From positions 65,303,666 to 65,367,665 of the forward strand of contig OY288251.1 of the NCBI GenBank assembly GCA_958450325.1: a stretch of DNA of 64,000 nucleotides. The letters run 5' to 3'. Positions 36,674 through 48,373 of this stretch are shown one piece after another. The position numbers and the translations under genes are program-made. This DNA is from Agrostemma githago (Eukaryota > Streptophyta > Magnoliopsida > Caryophyllales > Caryophyllaceae). The notes under the pieces were generated by a model. It did no database searches, was not told the DNA's origin, and saw only the letters and a list, made by a program, of their open reading frames with translations. The number at the start of each line of letters is the position of its first letter. Positions within the stretch are counted from its first letter, which is position 1.

Positions 36674-37069
36674 AATGAATGGAACAGAGGGAGTATATGA
36701 CTAGGACGGAAGCCAAACAATGTAAAAGGTAAAGATAAGTTGATAAACAATAGGGAGTATAAAAGGTAACGATTAATTGGTGATATGGTTTAGAATACAG
36801 AAGAAGCGGAAATGCTTTTGATTTTTGTTACAGTACACATGTAGTGATGGACTGGTAGAGTTATTCAAACATTTACAAGTACTCGCAGTATTTACACACA
36901 ATCAACACAAGCTCTCCTTACGGAATGGAAGAGGTCAAACTCCAAAGGGTAGGCCTTTTTATTTTATGTGCAACTTTCATTAGCCTCCCTCCTTTGGTTG
37001 ATGGCCCTAAATCTTGAATTAGACAATCAGACAGACAGACAGACAGACTCCATACATCAAACTAAAAAC
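36674..37069. other. Intergenic stretch with MITE scrap and (GACA)n
   Basis: A fragment aatggaacagagggagta (36676-36693) is one arm of a Stowaway-type element. A short (gaca)n run lies at about 37026-37047. The last part is the 3' flank of the J-protein gene on the - strand. I see no other gene. Confidence 0.5.
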
Positions 37070-37774
37070 TTAGATGTATGGATTAACATGAGATGTGTAG
37101 TCCCGGATTCCGGCGCCTTCCCAGCCCATCCACTCTTCCCACATATCCCATTCCGAATCGTGCATTCCTCTGAATGATTCATCTGAATCCCCCATCGTCG
37201 ACGACTCCTCTATTGTTTCTTCCCCTCTTATACTACTCATCACCATCTGCCAATCAATCAATCAACCACCAACATCAGCCAATCGAATCACTATTCATAT
37301 ACAAACATATATATATATGCCATCTTCAATTCAAACAAAACATGATTTTTTAGGAGGCAGTCATGTAATGTAATACTCACATCATAGGCTTCATTGATCT
37401 GATAGAACTGGACATTGCAATTATCTTCTTTGCACACATCTGGATGATACTGCAACATCAAATCAAATCAATTAAAATAAAATCAAAGAATCTAAAATCC
37501 AAAATGAGAAGAGATGGTTCGATTGTTGCTTGCGTACCTGTAAAGCAAGGCGTCGGAAGGTCTTCTTGACATCGGATTCAGAAGCATCACGCCGAATGCT
37601 AAGCGTATCGTAAGGATCACCAAGACCCGTCCTGGCTGACGCCGAAACAAACCCCACCCGCCTTGATCTTGATCTGTTTCTATGATTCTTGGAAGGAGGA
37701 GATAAGCGTGATGAAGATGTGGAAGCTCGACCCGTCATTGACATACCTACTGCTACTGCTGCTGCTGCCGCCAT
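37070..37774 (-). CDS. J8: Chloroplast J-domain protein, J8 type, three exons
   Basis: Exons on the - strand: 37774-37538, 37449-37381 and 37246-37070, in frame, about 160 residues (Arabidopsis AtJ8 is close to 163). Residues 1-46 are rich in Ala, Ser and Arg with few acids, as in a chloroplast transit peptide. The J domain follows (DPYDTLSIRRDASESDVKKTF, then LALQ|YHPDVC with the invariant HPD, then FYQINEAYD). The C-terminal third is acidic and Trp-rich (DSEWDMWEEWMGWEGAG), as in J8. Proteins of this type are soluble stromal J proteins that stimulate Hsp70 ATPase. I chose the ATG at 37774 because the in-frame ATG at 37999 lies upstream of the TATA box. No defects are visible. Confidence 0.9.
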
Positions 37775-37898
37775 TCTTGGGCGATTTGATCTTTGGACGG
37801 ATGACTCGGAAAACGGTGGATTTTGGATAAGATTGGAGAAATTTGGATAAAATTGAATGCTGAATGAATTGGTAAAGTTAGGGATGTGGGGGCTTACA

Positions 37899-37906
37899 TA
37901 TATATA
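37899..37906 (-). promoter_or_regulatory. Candidate TATA box of the J8 gene
   Basis: The - strand reads tatatata 125 bp before the start codon at 37774, implying a leader of about 95 nt. Confidence 0.55.
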
Positions 37907-38174
37907 GACACCGAAGACGTATTGATTTGAATAGAATATTCGGATAAAATAGTGATACGGAGTATGCAATTGTGAAAGGATTGGGACTAGAGCTTGCATA
38001 GACAGTTAAACGTGTCGCGTCACAATACGATCAGCTTTGGATCAACAAAGATAAGGTTCTTTACGCAACTTTTTTTTATATCCCTCACAAATAAAATTTG
38101 TAACGTGTTAGATAATACTCGAAATATTATTACCTCATTTAATGAATATATGTGTATTCAAATGAAATAATAAA

Positions 38175-38805
38175 GGATTATTTCATAACAATAATACCAA
38201 CTATGGGGGTGCTTCTTATATTAATACCAACTATACGTAATCCCATTTTAATATGAACTATCCCCACATTAATCTCTCTTTAGAACAAGTTACCGGCTAC
38301 CTGATGAGCCGGTTCCTTTTTCCTTTTAATTTCTTTTTGAATTAAAGTCCCCCTCCCACCATACTCTGTACACTTCCTCTCTCGTTACTACGCACTCTTC
38401 TCTCGCCATTGTTGAACTCGACATCTCCTATCGCCATTGCTTTTCTTAAATTTTTTGAAATTATGGTAAATAAATTAGAGCATCTGACGTTTGCAAAAAA
38501 AATCTGACATTTGAAGGATACGAATTAGAAAAGGATCCAGATGAATAACCACATCTCATTGTATCAATGAGGGTTTTGAAGGTTGATAATGGAGGATGAC
38601 TTTTAATTTGATGAATATAAAGGGGAAGAAGAAGAGGCGCACCAAAACCTAGCAGGTCACAATTACCGGTTTTACAGGTAAAAAAAGGCATTGGTTATAA
38701 AGAGAGATTAATGAGAGGATAGTTGATATTAAAACGGGATTACGTATAGTTTGTATTAATATAAGAAGCACCCCCATAGTTGGTATTATTGTTATGAAAT
38801 AACCC
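38175..38805. mobile_element. Non-autonomous Mutator-type element, copy 2
   Basis: This 631-bp element begins ggattatttcataacaataa, and the complement of its end begins gggttatttcataacaataa. The inverted repeats run about 70 bp or more. A perfect 9-bp direct repeat aataataaa flanks it (38166-38174 and 38806-38814). It shares termini and inner motifs (accggttac, ctatacgtaat) with the copy at 9451-9893 but has a longer middle. No transposase is encoded. Confidence 0.85.
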
Positions 38806-39643
38806 AATAATAAATAAAAAACGGAGAGAGTATCTATCTAGATAGATAAGATAAACAATTTAGTACTTCCTCGGTTTGTTTCATTCAACCATGTGATATT
38901 ATTTTACTCATCACCGATTTGTAAAGGGTATATATCTATGATACGGAAGATTTACTCTTACCAATATTATGAAATGATCTCACCATAAACCCATCATATA
39001 AGATACACCGTAGTTATTGTTTTGGTAAATTTTAGATATGTCGAGAGTTGATCAAAGCTGAAGGGTTGGATTATCTAGTACTTCCTCCTTTTCTTTTAGT
39101 ATTGGTGTCATTTTAATAAAATATTTCTCATATATATATTCATGTAATATGGCAAACATTAAAAAATGAAGGGAGTATCAATTTTCCTATGAGCAGTATT
39201 CAATAGGAAAGGTAAAACAATTTTGAAACAAGATTAAGAATTATACGTGGAAAAACTCTTGTAATTTAGGAAAAAAAACCACAGCCACCAAGCCAAGACT
39301 GAACTTCTTATTATCTTTTTTTGATAAATTATACGGGGGAGTATGTATGGTATTTATAGAATATAGTCAAATTTTAGTTATTCCTCCATGATTCAGTCAT
39401 TACTTGGGGATTTGATTAATCTAGCTCATATGCTCCTTTTAATATGTCACTTTAATTGCAATCTTTCCTTGTTGATTTTGTAACCATCTTTCTAATTAAT
39501 AGATCGCCTTAACTTGGTTGATTCTAGGTTGAAGTGATCCCTGATTGCTCACGAGAGATCCAATGTTGTGAGCCTCTGCAAGTATGTCCTGGACTTTTGG
39601 GCCAATAGTCACTTGCGCATTTGATAAACTAATTGTTTTATTA
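38806..39643. other. AT-rich intergenic region with MITE fragments
   Basis: A small Stowaway-like pair (tagtacttcctccttttctt near 39079 and aaaatgaagggagta near 39164) is present. The rest is AT-rich without recognisable genes. Confidence 0.45.
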
Positions 39644-39736
39644 CTCCTTTCGTTTCACTAATTTGTTTACCTTTTAATTTAAAACATACTCCTCACAAGT
39701 AATATAAAAATAAACGAATGACTAAGACGGAAAGAG
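39644..39736. mobile_element. Short Stowaway-type MITE
   Basis: This 93-bp element has inverted ends ctcctttcgtttcactaatt and the complement of gaatgactaagacggaaagag. The dinucleotide ta lies on both sides (39642-39643 and 39737-39738). Confidence 0.65.
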
Positions 39737-39839
39737 TAATTCTTGTAACGAAAAATATGCTTTAAATTCTTACTAAACCTACACTACTAAATATTTTGTA
39801 CTCCCCCATCATTATTGATCATATTCTTTTATTTGTCTA

Positions 39840-42060
39840 GATTATGTACTAATGTAACATGATCAAAATTGTTTGGGATGCAAACAATAGATACGAGCCG
39901 GCTAGGATCGCCGGTAGGTTCTTCATATTGCTTCCTTTTGACGTCTGGTCGATGACTGTCATTGCACAAGTGACAAACAAGGGTCTCGGAGGGTGTCCGA
40001 GGTTGCCTCTCCAACGCTCAAGTTAGCAATGAGTTTTACGGTAAATGTTTCGGTTTCAGTCAAAGGTCTTACCTCTCTTTCTAGTGAGACAAGTTACTGC
40101 TTATTTGTCCTCTATTGATTGGGGAGAATGGTGCTTTATTTATAGGGAGAATTAAGGAAGGGATCTCTCCTTACAAACAGGGCCTTACCGGGTCCGGGAC
40201 GTCGTTCGGGCAGCCGACAGGGCCTGAAGGACGTCGGTTGTTGGGCTGGAACTACCTTCGCCATAATCCTGTGTGGGTCGGCGTCCACTTGGGGGTCCGA
40301 CGAACGTCAGCCGCTCTACCCTGGCCGAGCTGCTTGTACGACCCCCATCAATTGCTCCATCATCGGGTTATGGCATCTGCCTCTACTGATGGGGAGGCTG
40401 ACGATAGACGCGTTTGGAGAAGATTCTTACTTTTTCGAGCATCTTTGCGCGTAGGCATGACGTTCTTCCCGTCTGACCCTTTTTTCATTGGGAAGAGGCG
40501 TGTAATGATTACCCTAAGGAAGTGAAGTTGAATTTGCATTTTATGATTACTCCCTACTCCTTAGGATAGGTGGTTGAGGTAGCCTTAAAATGCTTCTCTT
40601 GCCTATAAAAACCTTGCCCATTTCTGGTATTTTTCCATCCCCAGTCTATTTCAATTCTTCTTTTCAAACTCAAAGCAAAGAAAATTATGTCTTCTCCCAA
40701 CCATGTTCCTGGTGCGCCGTCTGCCCCCTAGGGCTGTTCCGGTCTGACGCTGCAACCTCTCTGTTAGGTCCTTGTCCTCTCGGAGAGGGGCCAGCCTGGC
40801 GAGGCGTCGTTCTACTAATCCCCCAGATGCTCGAACATCACGTTGCACTTGTGGCTCTCGTCGTCGTTCTTCCTCCATGAGAGATGAGGCGTGCCCCCTG
40901 ATCTTAGTCGTTCACGACCATGGCCCGTGCAGCTCTGAAGAGAAGGATGACTACTACAACTCTCTCCCACGTGGAACCTCTTCCCCAACTTACTCTTCTG
41001 GCCCACTGTTGCCTGCCCGCTGAGTTGGGCCTGCAACACCCTCATCTCCTCCTTCTTTCCTAGGGAGGGTTCAGATGAGGAGCGAGGTTCCGTGGGAAGA
41101 ATTTGAGTATGCCTACTGCGTGGCGTACATACGCTGTCTTCCTAAAGATTGAGCGTTCAGGTTGGTCGGGCTTCGTTTTGTCGGTGAAACCGGTTGGAGG
41201 GTGTTGCTATGGTTGCATGTGGCTTGCTTTTATTTTCTTATTTTAGAACTACTGTGGGCGTCTGCCCTTATTTTAGGAATGTTGTCGGCGTCTGCCCTCA
41301 TTTTGTAACAGGGGTATGGGTGTCCCCTTTTTGCTTGGCATGCGCGCCAATTTAAATGTACCCGCCATATAAATCGCGCCTTTAGTTAATGCTTATTAAA
41401 TGAAAAACCTTTCGTGAACTGTGCCTTTTACTCGTAAATAGCTTCGTTATTTATCACTTAAGGAGTCTTCTTTAATTGAGCATTTGTTAGTTGAGCTTCC
41501 ATTCTTCTTTATAAATAGGGGCTTCTTTAAGCTCCGCTTCCTCTATTTTCTTCCCTTTCTTTATCTCTCTTCATTTTCACTCTCTTCCCCGCCGCCTAAC
41601 TACGAGTTTTTGCCATCGCTTGGCGTACTTGCTTTCATCATCGTCGGCGTAGCATTCACAGGTCAGTTCTTTCTTTCCTTCTTTAAAATTCTTCCTTCCT
41701 CCGCCTTGGCACCATGTCCACCCGTTCCAGCCTGGCTTCTCAAAAGGATGAGGGAGATGAGGCCGCGTCGGCCCCCGTCGAGTTAGGGGACAACGTTCCC
41801 CCTTGCCCTGTTCTTATCTCTATTGTGTATCTGTCAGAGGATAAACCGCGTCGGGGGAGGAGTGTCGTCGCTGAGACAGGGTCGTCGTCGTCGGAGCGTG
41901 TGGTGGTGGATAATCAGTGGGCCCCTACCCGTCGCCGTAGAGGCGAGCAATCGGAGGCAACAACCACTGTGGTGGACCCCTCTTGTCGTCAGCGGATATT
42001 GGACGAGGGCCGTCTAGAAGTAGTCAGGGAGTTGTATCCTTTGGGAGAAGGGTACGAGTA
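39840..42060. mobile_element. LTR-like block with a + strand accessory frame (unclassified)
   Basis: A TATA box on the - strand (40137-40144, complement of tatttata) resembles that in the Tat-type LTRs. Further right, two TATA boxes on the + strand lie at 40604-40611 and 41510-41517. After the second, a + strand frame starts at 41714 (MSTRSSLASQKDEGDEAASA) and runs 116 codons through acidic and Arg-rich sequence (RRRRGEQSE) to RLEVVRELYPLGEGYEY, where CACTA copy 2 cuts it. The layout mirrors the antisense accessory gene of the Tat elements. I infer the 3' end of another retroelement in - orientation, without proof of LTR borders. Confidence 0.4.
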
Positions 42061-44278
42061 CACTACAAGAATTTAAGTCTGGGGCGACTGTCCTTAGCCA
42101 CAGTCATCTGTCGCTAAAAAGAGACGCGCGACAGATGACAGTCACTAAGGAGTAGTCGCAACAGATAGTTGCATCTAGCGACTGAAATCGGTCGCTAAAT
42201 TATCCGCGCGACCAATTTCAGTCGCTAAAGTTAGCGACCAAAATCAGTCGTTATATCATCCCCTTAGCGACCGATTTCAGTCGCTAAGAGCATCAGATTA
42301 ACGACCGATATCGGTCGCTATGGGGTGTGACGTGGCGTTCTTCAAGTGTCCTACAGCGACTGACGTCGGTCGCTAAATGAGAAATTTAGCGACTGATATC
42401 AGTCGCTGCCTCACCTGAAATAGGCCGCTTTTATTTGTTTCTTTTCTAGCCAAAAACTGCACAATAAAACAAACAAACGACCACAATACTTCCCAAACAT
42501 CATTCCAAACATTCCAAACGTTGTTCCAAACGTTACGCAAACACCACACTCCAGAATTGGCAACCACGTAAGCAAACGTCACGGGTACACTAAATTAAAA
42601 GTGTTGTTACAAACTGTTTTCAACAAACATTCACAAACTACAAACTGTTTTCAATCTACTCACCTAACAGTGAAACTAGCTGACGCACCACTACCACCGT
42701 CACCGAAGGGGTCTCTATAATCTCGAGGTCGGGGAGTGGGGCCGGAGTTGCAGTTCTGCTGCTGCATGCTCCTCAGGCGCTGTAGCTCTTCTAGAATTTG
42801 CAGGTTAACGGACTCCTGCATCTTCAGCCTCTCATCCTGCTCTTTCATCTTCTCAGCCATAGCCGCCCGTTGCGTCCTCTCCTCTCGAAGTTCCGACCTC
42901 ATCTCAGCAACTTCGGATGGTACACACTCCGTCGAGGTCGCATGCCCCCCCTCCCCCCCCACCGAGCATTGGGTGGTGTCCAGTACAGGGAATGAGCGTT
43001 CCCCGCACCGTACACCGCTCCCTTGCGGTATCCCTCAGCGACTCTAAACCAAAGCTCGCTTAGGTCCACACCTTCAGCCTCGGGCGCTCTAGTGGCCTCC
43101 ATATACGATCTCTACAAGAAATTGGAGTCATGATTAGGTGAGTTGTAAAGAAAAAAAAGTAGAGAAGCCATATGTTTGAAACTTACCCAAATGGCGGCGT
43201 CCTTCTTCGTAGCGAATGTTCGACCGGTGGCGTCGTCCCCCTTGGTCTTCGTGTCGAGAAATACCTGCGCAGGCGGGGGGAGTTCTCCGGTTTTCTTCTT
43301 CAACTGTTGACAGTACATGTAGATTTATCATTTATATTTATAATGAAAACATTAAATAAGAATCCAAAATAAAAAACAAAGGTAAGGAAATACTAACTCT
43401 CAGAGCCCGCTGGTGCATCGACTGCGACCCACCGTAGTGGGTGCGCTCCACTTCTGCCTCGGGGTCCCCTCCCCACCTCTTGTTCTTCTTCGCCTGGAGG
43501 GATATCTTAAGGAACTTCGGGTTGGAGCGGGTTTTTTTGAACTGCTGAATGACGTCACCTACAATTAATACACTTTGAGATCAATAAGCGTTTTGAAAAT
43601 ATATACAACTTTCTATTCAAGTACGAACACTAATTGAGTAATCAAACCTTTAAGGTATTTATGTGCCCTTCCCTCGCTCGCCAACTTCCACATGTTGTCT
43701 TTGAATCTGGGCTTCGCGACGTCCATGTATCTGTCTCTCGCAGCCACCTCGAGACCTTCATTCCAATAGTGTTTCATCTGCAAGATCGTTTGTTATTAGT
43801 GTATTAGTAATTTGTAAACAATAAAAGATAATGAATAAAGCAAAAAATTTGTTGCACCTTAAAGTTGGCGAACCACTTCTCACGATGCCACTGAGGCACC
43901 TGGGTCCAACTAGTGGAATACGTAGTCAACTCTTTCAGGAAACTGTCCGAGACACTAGTCACCACCGCACGAGTCCGAAACCTACACCAACGAGTGAAAT
44001 AAGATGATGTCTCACAAAAAAAGGAAATATAATGTCTCATCATGTCTTCTCGGGGCTCATAATTAGGCGCCCGTCGTCTGTATATTGAAGCTCGTCATCC
44101 TGTTGTGGTTGTTCAGGTTGTTGCTCTTCGTTCGACTTCTTGTTACCCTCCTGATGGTCCTCGTTCTGGTCCTCCAGCCGGGTCTCCTCCTGGTCCTCCT
44201 GCTGCTGCTGCCCCCTGTTGCTGCTCACACTACCATACCACAGTCTGCTGCCCAACGTCATATCTGCAAACATAGTAG
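42061..44278 (-). mobile_element. CACTA transposon, copy 2, left part
   Basis: It begins cactacaagaatttaagtct and follows copy 1 (14299-16564) closely through the subterminal repeats and the TNPA-like gene. It stops exactly where the Gypsy LTR begins at 44279. A 14-bp piece of the same CACTA element (59659-59672) reappears between two LTRs, matching copy 1 at 16583-16596 with one difference. The remainder must lie beyond the window. Confidence 0.9.
42660..44273 (-). pseudogene. TNPA-like gene, copy 2
   Basis: Same six-exon plan as copy 1: start MFADMTLGSRL at 44273, acidic head, conserved Transposase_24 blocks, and a final coiled-coil exon ending at 42660. Here the exon 4 donor is intact (gt). 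The last exon, however, carries a C-rich insertion (42947-42960) that shifts the frame after HATSTECVPSEV is read backwards into the Trp-containing part. A Gypsy LTR abuts five bases upstream of the start codon. Confidence 0.75.
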
Positions 44279-46880
44279 TGTGGACATGACATAGGTCCAC
44301 CCCGACGCGGCCACGCGCGGGTTTGGGGAGGCGAATGAATCTCCATGAGATGGTCAAATGGAAATTTAAATCGAAGTCGGAGTCGCCACCGAATTTTATG
44401 GTTATTCGGAACCGTTCGAGCCCACTCTATGTCGTAGTGGGCCGTGTACAAAATACGGCCCATTTCCGATGTCAGAGTTTATTGGGCTCGTCCCTTTTGC
44501 ATATCGATATAGATGCCGACTGGGCGGTTAATCGTATATTGAATGACTCTCGTTGCCAATGGTTTCGGACATCCGGAAACCACGGTTCTGAGTAAGGGGT
44601 GAGGGTACGTGTTGGGAAGTTCACTAAGAACACCCAACCCCGCCCGCACATTAGCGGCCTCTACTAGGATATCGAATGACGTTTTAATGCGCGCGTTAGT
44701 AATACGATGAATGATATGCAAACATTGTTTTCCTAAGCATGTGAGGAATTGAATGGGTTGCTAAGTGGTTTAATGCATGCAAAATTAATTAACGTCAAAG
44801 TCGAATTTAGCATGTGAGATTCGTTTTAGTATAATAAAACAAATGAAATAAAAGAATGAATTTGCTACAAAAGATGAACAAACGAGTTAGTATCGATTTG
44901 TAAATAATAATAGCAAAAAATAAATATGCGAAATCGAGAAAATAAATATTAATCGAAATCTGAAAAATATTGTTGAAAAGAACGTTGTTTTGTATAAAAA
45001 ACGAAGTTCGAAAAATAATAAAAATACGGAAAAGGGCCGCGGCAAACAGCCAGCCGCGCGACTCGCCCGGGACGCCGGCGGGTCGCGTGGTGGCCTGTTT
45101 CGGGTCCGGTTTTCAAAAATTCGAAGTTCGTATTAAATCGCGTATGAATATTGTATGATTCATACTCGACTTAATATTTTCGATATTCTTTATATTCGAT
45201 AGTTAACTACGAAATTAATATCGAATACTTGGAATAGTTTTAGAAAAGATGTTAATTTTAGAAATCGATCGAAGAATAAATAATAAAACGAACGAAAAAG
45301 CAAAAAAAGAAACCTCGGATTCCAGGCCAGCGCGCGAGTCGCTCGGGCTTGGCGCGACTCGCGTGCGGGTCTGTCCGGGTTTTTTATTTTTGTTCGAAAA
45401 TTGTTATTTCTGATGAATCGCGTGCAAATTATGAATTAACTTGTATTCGATCCATGTTTTCGATATTCGTCGTATCCAATATTCGATTATGAAATCGATA
45501 TTGGATATTTAGAATGAGTTTTGAAAAAGCTTTGTAAAATAAGTCGTTTTGAACGAGAAAAGAAAAGAATTTTTGAATGAAGAAAAGATGTAACGATTTT
45601 TGATATCGTCGAAATCTTAATATAATTCTTTTCGATACGATATTCGATTATAGAGAAATCGATATCGTATGTTTAAGAATATTCGTTATGAAAATAGTTT
45701 TTCGTTAATAACGATATTAGAAAAATAATAAAAAAAACGACTCTTGACCCATAATAAAAAAGGACGAAGAGAAGAGAAGGAGAGAAAGGAAGAAATCGGG
45801 TTTTGTTGCACCCTCAACCTACATGCTCTTGTTGACTCGGATCGGAGCTCGTCGGAATGTGGCTAGGCACGGGAGCGTCGAGGTAACGTCGGTTGGGTTT
45901 AGGGTGGCTCGGTTTGACGGGCTTGTGAAGGGTGAAGACTCGGGTATGGGAGCCGGTTTTCCTTCGGGTTTGTGACGTAATATCGGTCTAACGATGCTAA
46001 GGAATTATGTGTATCGGGATGCTAGATAACTATTGCTGAAAAATCGTGTGTGTATGTGTATAATTTCGGTGTGATGGATGTGTAGTCAACCTTATTTTTG
46101 TGTTGGACGGGAGGTCCTATTTATAGGGAATTCCCGACCTTAACTTAGGAGAGTTCGACTACCGCTTGGGATAGGAAATGTAGGAATTTGAGGGAAATAA
46201 GAATTCCGCTTTCTTGTGGAGGAAGAAAGACAAACCGGTGGATTTGCTCTCCTTTTGGACTGTTTCGGCCGAGTGTTTTACACTCGGTCGGATGTTCGAA
46301 TCGGTTTTTGAATAGGACTCCTGTTTGAGCTAGAATTACCGCTTGAGTAAGAAGCTGAGGAGAACGAGAATTCCGTTTTCTTGTGAGAGAAGAAAAGAGG
46401 AAAAACCGGCTGGTTATGGGTACTTGGCCGAGTGGTTGCACTCGGTTAGGTGTCTGAGTCGGTTTTCGGATAGGATTCCTACTCGGGATCGAATTCTACC
46501 TTAAACGGAATTGTTTATTCTTTTTTTTGAAGGGATGATTTTTGTAGAGTTGGAGTGTGAATGAACCGTGTGAGACACCACGGTGGACTCACGAGTTTCG
46601 AGAAATGTCTTTGGCCGGGTTCTGACTCGGTCGTTAAAAGACGGTTTTACCCTTGGTGACGGTTTCGACCCAAATTAGTGTTATTTGACTCGAAACGACC
46701 CACTGGGCCTGAATTTGAGGTTGGTTTTGTGAGATTTGTACTCCTTAAAATGCCTAGGCCCAATATCCATCATTTCGAGCCCATTTCCGAGTACGTCAAG
46801 GCATGTTAGCGTCCGATCATCATCGGGTGTTTGTCGGAAACTACTATAGACACCTGGCGGTCAAAATGTGGGTGTCTACA
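44279..46880 (-). repeat. 3' LTR of the full-length Tat element
   Basis: The ends are tgtggacatgac and gtgggtgtctaca, with TGTGGACA/TGTCTACA forming the short terminal inverted repeat. The - strand TATA box is the complement of 46118-46125, so U3 is about 750 bp and R-U5 about 1.8 kb. It differs from the other two young LTRs at several sites (for example 45116-45123, 45162 and 45299). Two GC-rich blocks lie in otherwise AT-rich U5 (45034-45110 and 45325-45380). Confidence 0.92.
46118..46125 (-). promoter_or_regulatory. LTR TATA box
   Basis: The - strand reads tataaata in the context cctataaatagg. It is present at the same place in all four LTRs (also 120-127, 58895-58902 and 61511-61518). 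In this LTR it could drive read-out transcription toward the CACTA TNPA-like gene. Confidence 0.65.
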
Positions 46881-46895
46881 GAGCCCCCACTCTGA
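46881..46895 (-). other. Polypurine tract
   Basis: The - strand reads tcagagtgggggctc immediately before the 3' LTR, the position and composition of a plus-strand primer. The identical sequence follows 62273. Confidence 0.7.
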
Positions 46896-47424
46896 CTGAG
46901 GCTTGGACAGGGCGAAAGTCGGAGTAGCTACCAGGTCAATCAAGGATTAAAACCTGGCAGCTTCCGGTCGGGTCGTTTAAGGTCCATTAGACCTGCGTGG
47001 AGGGCCCGCCGACCATGGGCTAAAAATGTACCTGAATTGATGATAACTCCGTGGGGGAATTCGTCGCATGAGACTTAAAATGGGCCTGTATGTCGGCTCA
47101 TCTTGTTAAATGCCGCTGAGGAGTTTGTGCAAATTGCATGGTCCTGCTTGAGTCGTCCTGTACATATTTATGCAAAGCTGCAAAATTTTGCATGTAATAT
47201 TTGTAGGAAAAAATGACTCGTGCTGGGGAATAAAAATTTGAGAAAAGGGTTTGAATTTTGAGTTTGCAAAAAGTCTTTGAAAAATTAGAGTATTTTTGTT
47301 TTGACTTTTGAAAAGGAATAGGAATGCTCGGGATGACTTAGCTAAGCCTTAGGACAATGGCTTGTATGCTAAATGCTCTAGGATTGGGAATCCTAAGGTG
47401 AGGAGGAGAACTTATGTTTTATGC

Positions 47425-47432
47425 TATAAATA
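47425..47432 (+). promoter_or_regulatory. TATA box of the antisense accessory gene
   Basis: The sequence tataaata in the context gctataaatacccc lies 109 bp before the ATG at 47534. It is on the strand opposite to gag-pol. The same box occurs in the second element near 62818-62825. Confidence 0.6.
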
Positions 47433-47533
47433 CCCCTTTTTGCTTCATAAATTTCATAATTCCACAATTCCTCAATTACTTAAAGAAAAGAATAAGCTCT
47501 GAAAAATTTATTCTTCCTTTTAGCAAACCAAAT

Positions 47534-48341
47534 ATGGGAATCGACCGATTAGTCGGAATGTTGCACGAGTGGTCCAAATATTTTAGGGATGCTGATAGGG
47601 CTATCCTAAATCAGAATGGTGTTACCCAATTGTCCGTGATCCATCAGATGCAAGTAGACTGCCACTTCTTGGATGCTTGCCTATCCTATTGGGATGACAC
47701 ATACCATGTTTTTAGTTTTCCTCGAGGAGAGATTTGCCCTATTCCTGAGGAGATTGCTGCTGCAGGAGGATGGAATCCTATACTTCGCCCTGCCATTCCT
47801 TTTTCAGTTTCTGACCCAAGAAGGAAATTAAGGGAATTTTTAGGGCTTTCCCATATGGAGGTATCCCGTATGCTAGAAGGAGATACCGTTTCCCTGATCG
47901 ACCTGGCTGAAAAATTCATGAATCCAGATGATGTCCGGGTCAGGCCGGTTCATAGCCGTAGGGCCTTCACTTTTTGTATGCTCCATGTTTATGCCTTCGA
48001 AGGGCATATGGATTTGTTATCTTGCATGGGCCACGTTAAACTTTTCACCGTGGCTGACCTAATGGAGACGGAGCACAGCCCGGCTTGGCTGATTACAGGG
48101 GAGATTATTCAAGGCTTGGGTAATCGTAAAAGAGATCCGTCAATTCGGCTAACTGGGAGTACCCGGCTTCTACAGGTATGCTGATTTTTTGAATTTTTCG
48201 AATTTTTTTTTTTTTTTTTTGAATTTTTTTGAATTTTTTTTGAATTTTTTGAATTTCCGGCTTCTCCCATTTTCCGGCTTTGCGCGGTTTTTTCCCGATT
48301 TTCCGGCTTCTGCGGTTTTCTCGATTTTCACGCCTTTTCAC

Positions 48342-48373
<32 letters not shown>

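Noticed and set aside
37775..37999. Upstream in-frame ATG extending the J8 protein by 75 residues
   Set aside because: It lies upstream of the TATA box, and the extension lacks transit-peptide character, while 37774 gives a normal J8 N-terminus and length.
44323..44595. 90-codon frame repeated in all three LTRs (also 57100 and 59716)
   Set aside because: It begins at a non-ATG codon, sits in LTR R-U5 on the strand opposite to the element's transcript, and shows no protein-like motif. Its conservation reflects the recent age of the LTRs.
47414..47533. Upstream in-frame ATG of the accessory gene, adding 40 residues
   Set aside because: The TATA box at 47425-47432 lies after this ATG, so an mRNA from that promoter would not contain it.
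48105..48341. Lys-rich - strand frame (also at 63498-63735)
   Set aside because: It is the complement of the T-rich intron repeats of the accessory gene; composition alone opens the frame.
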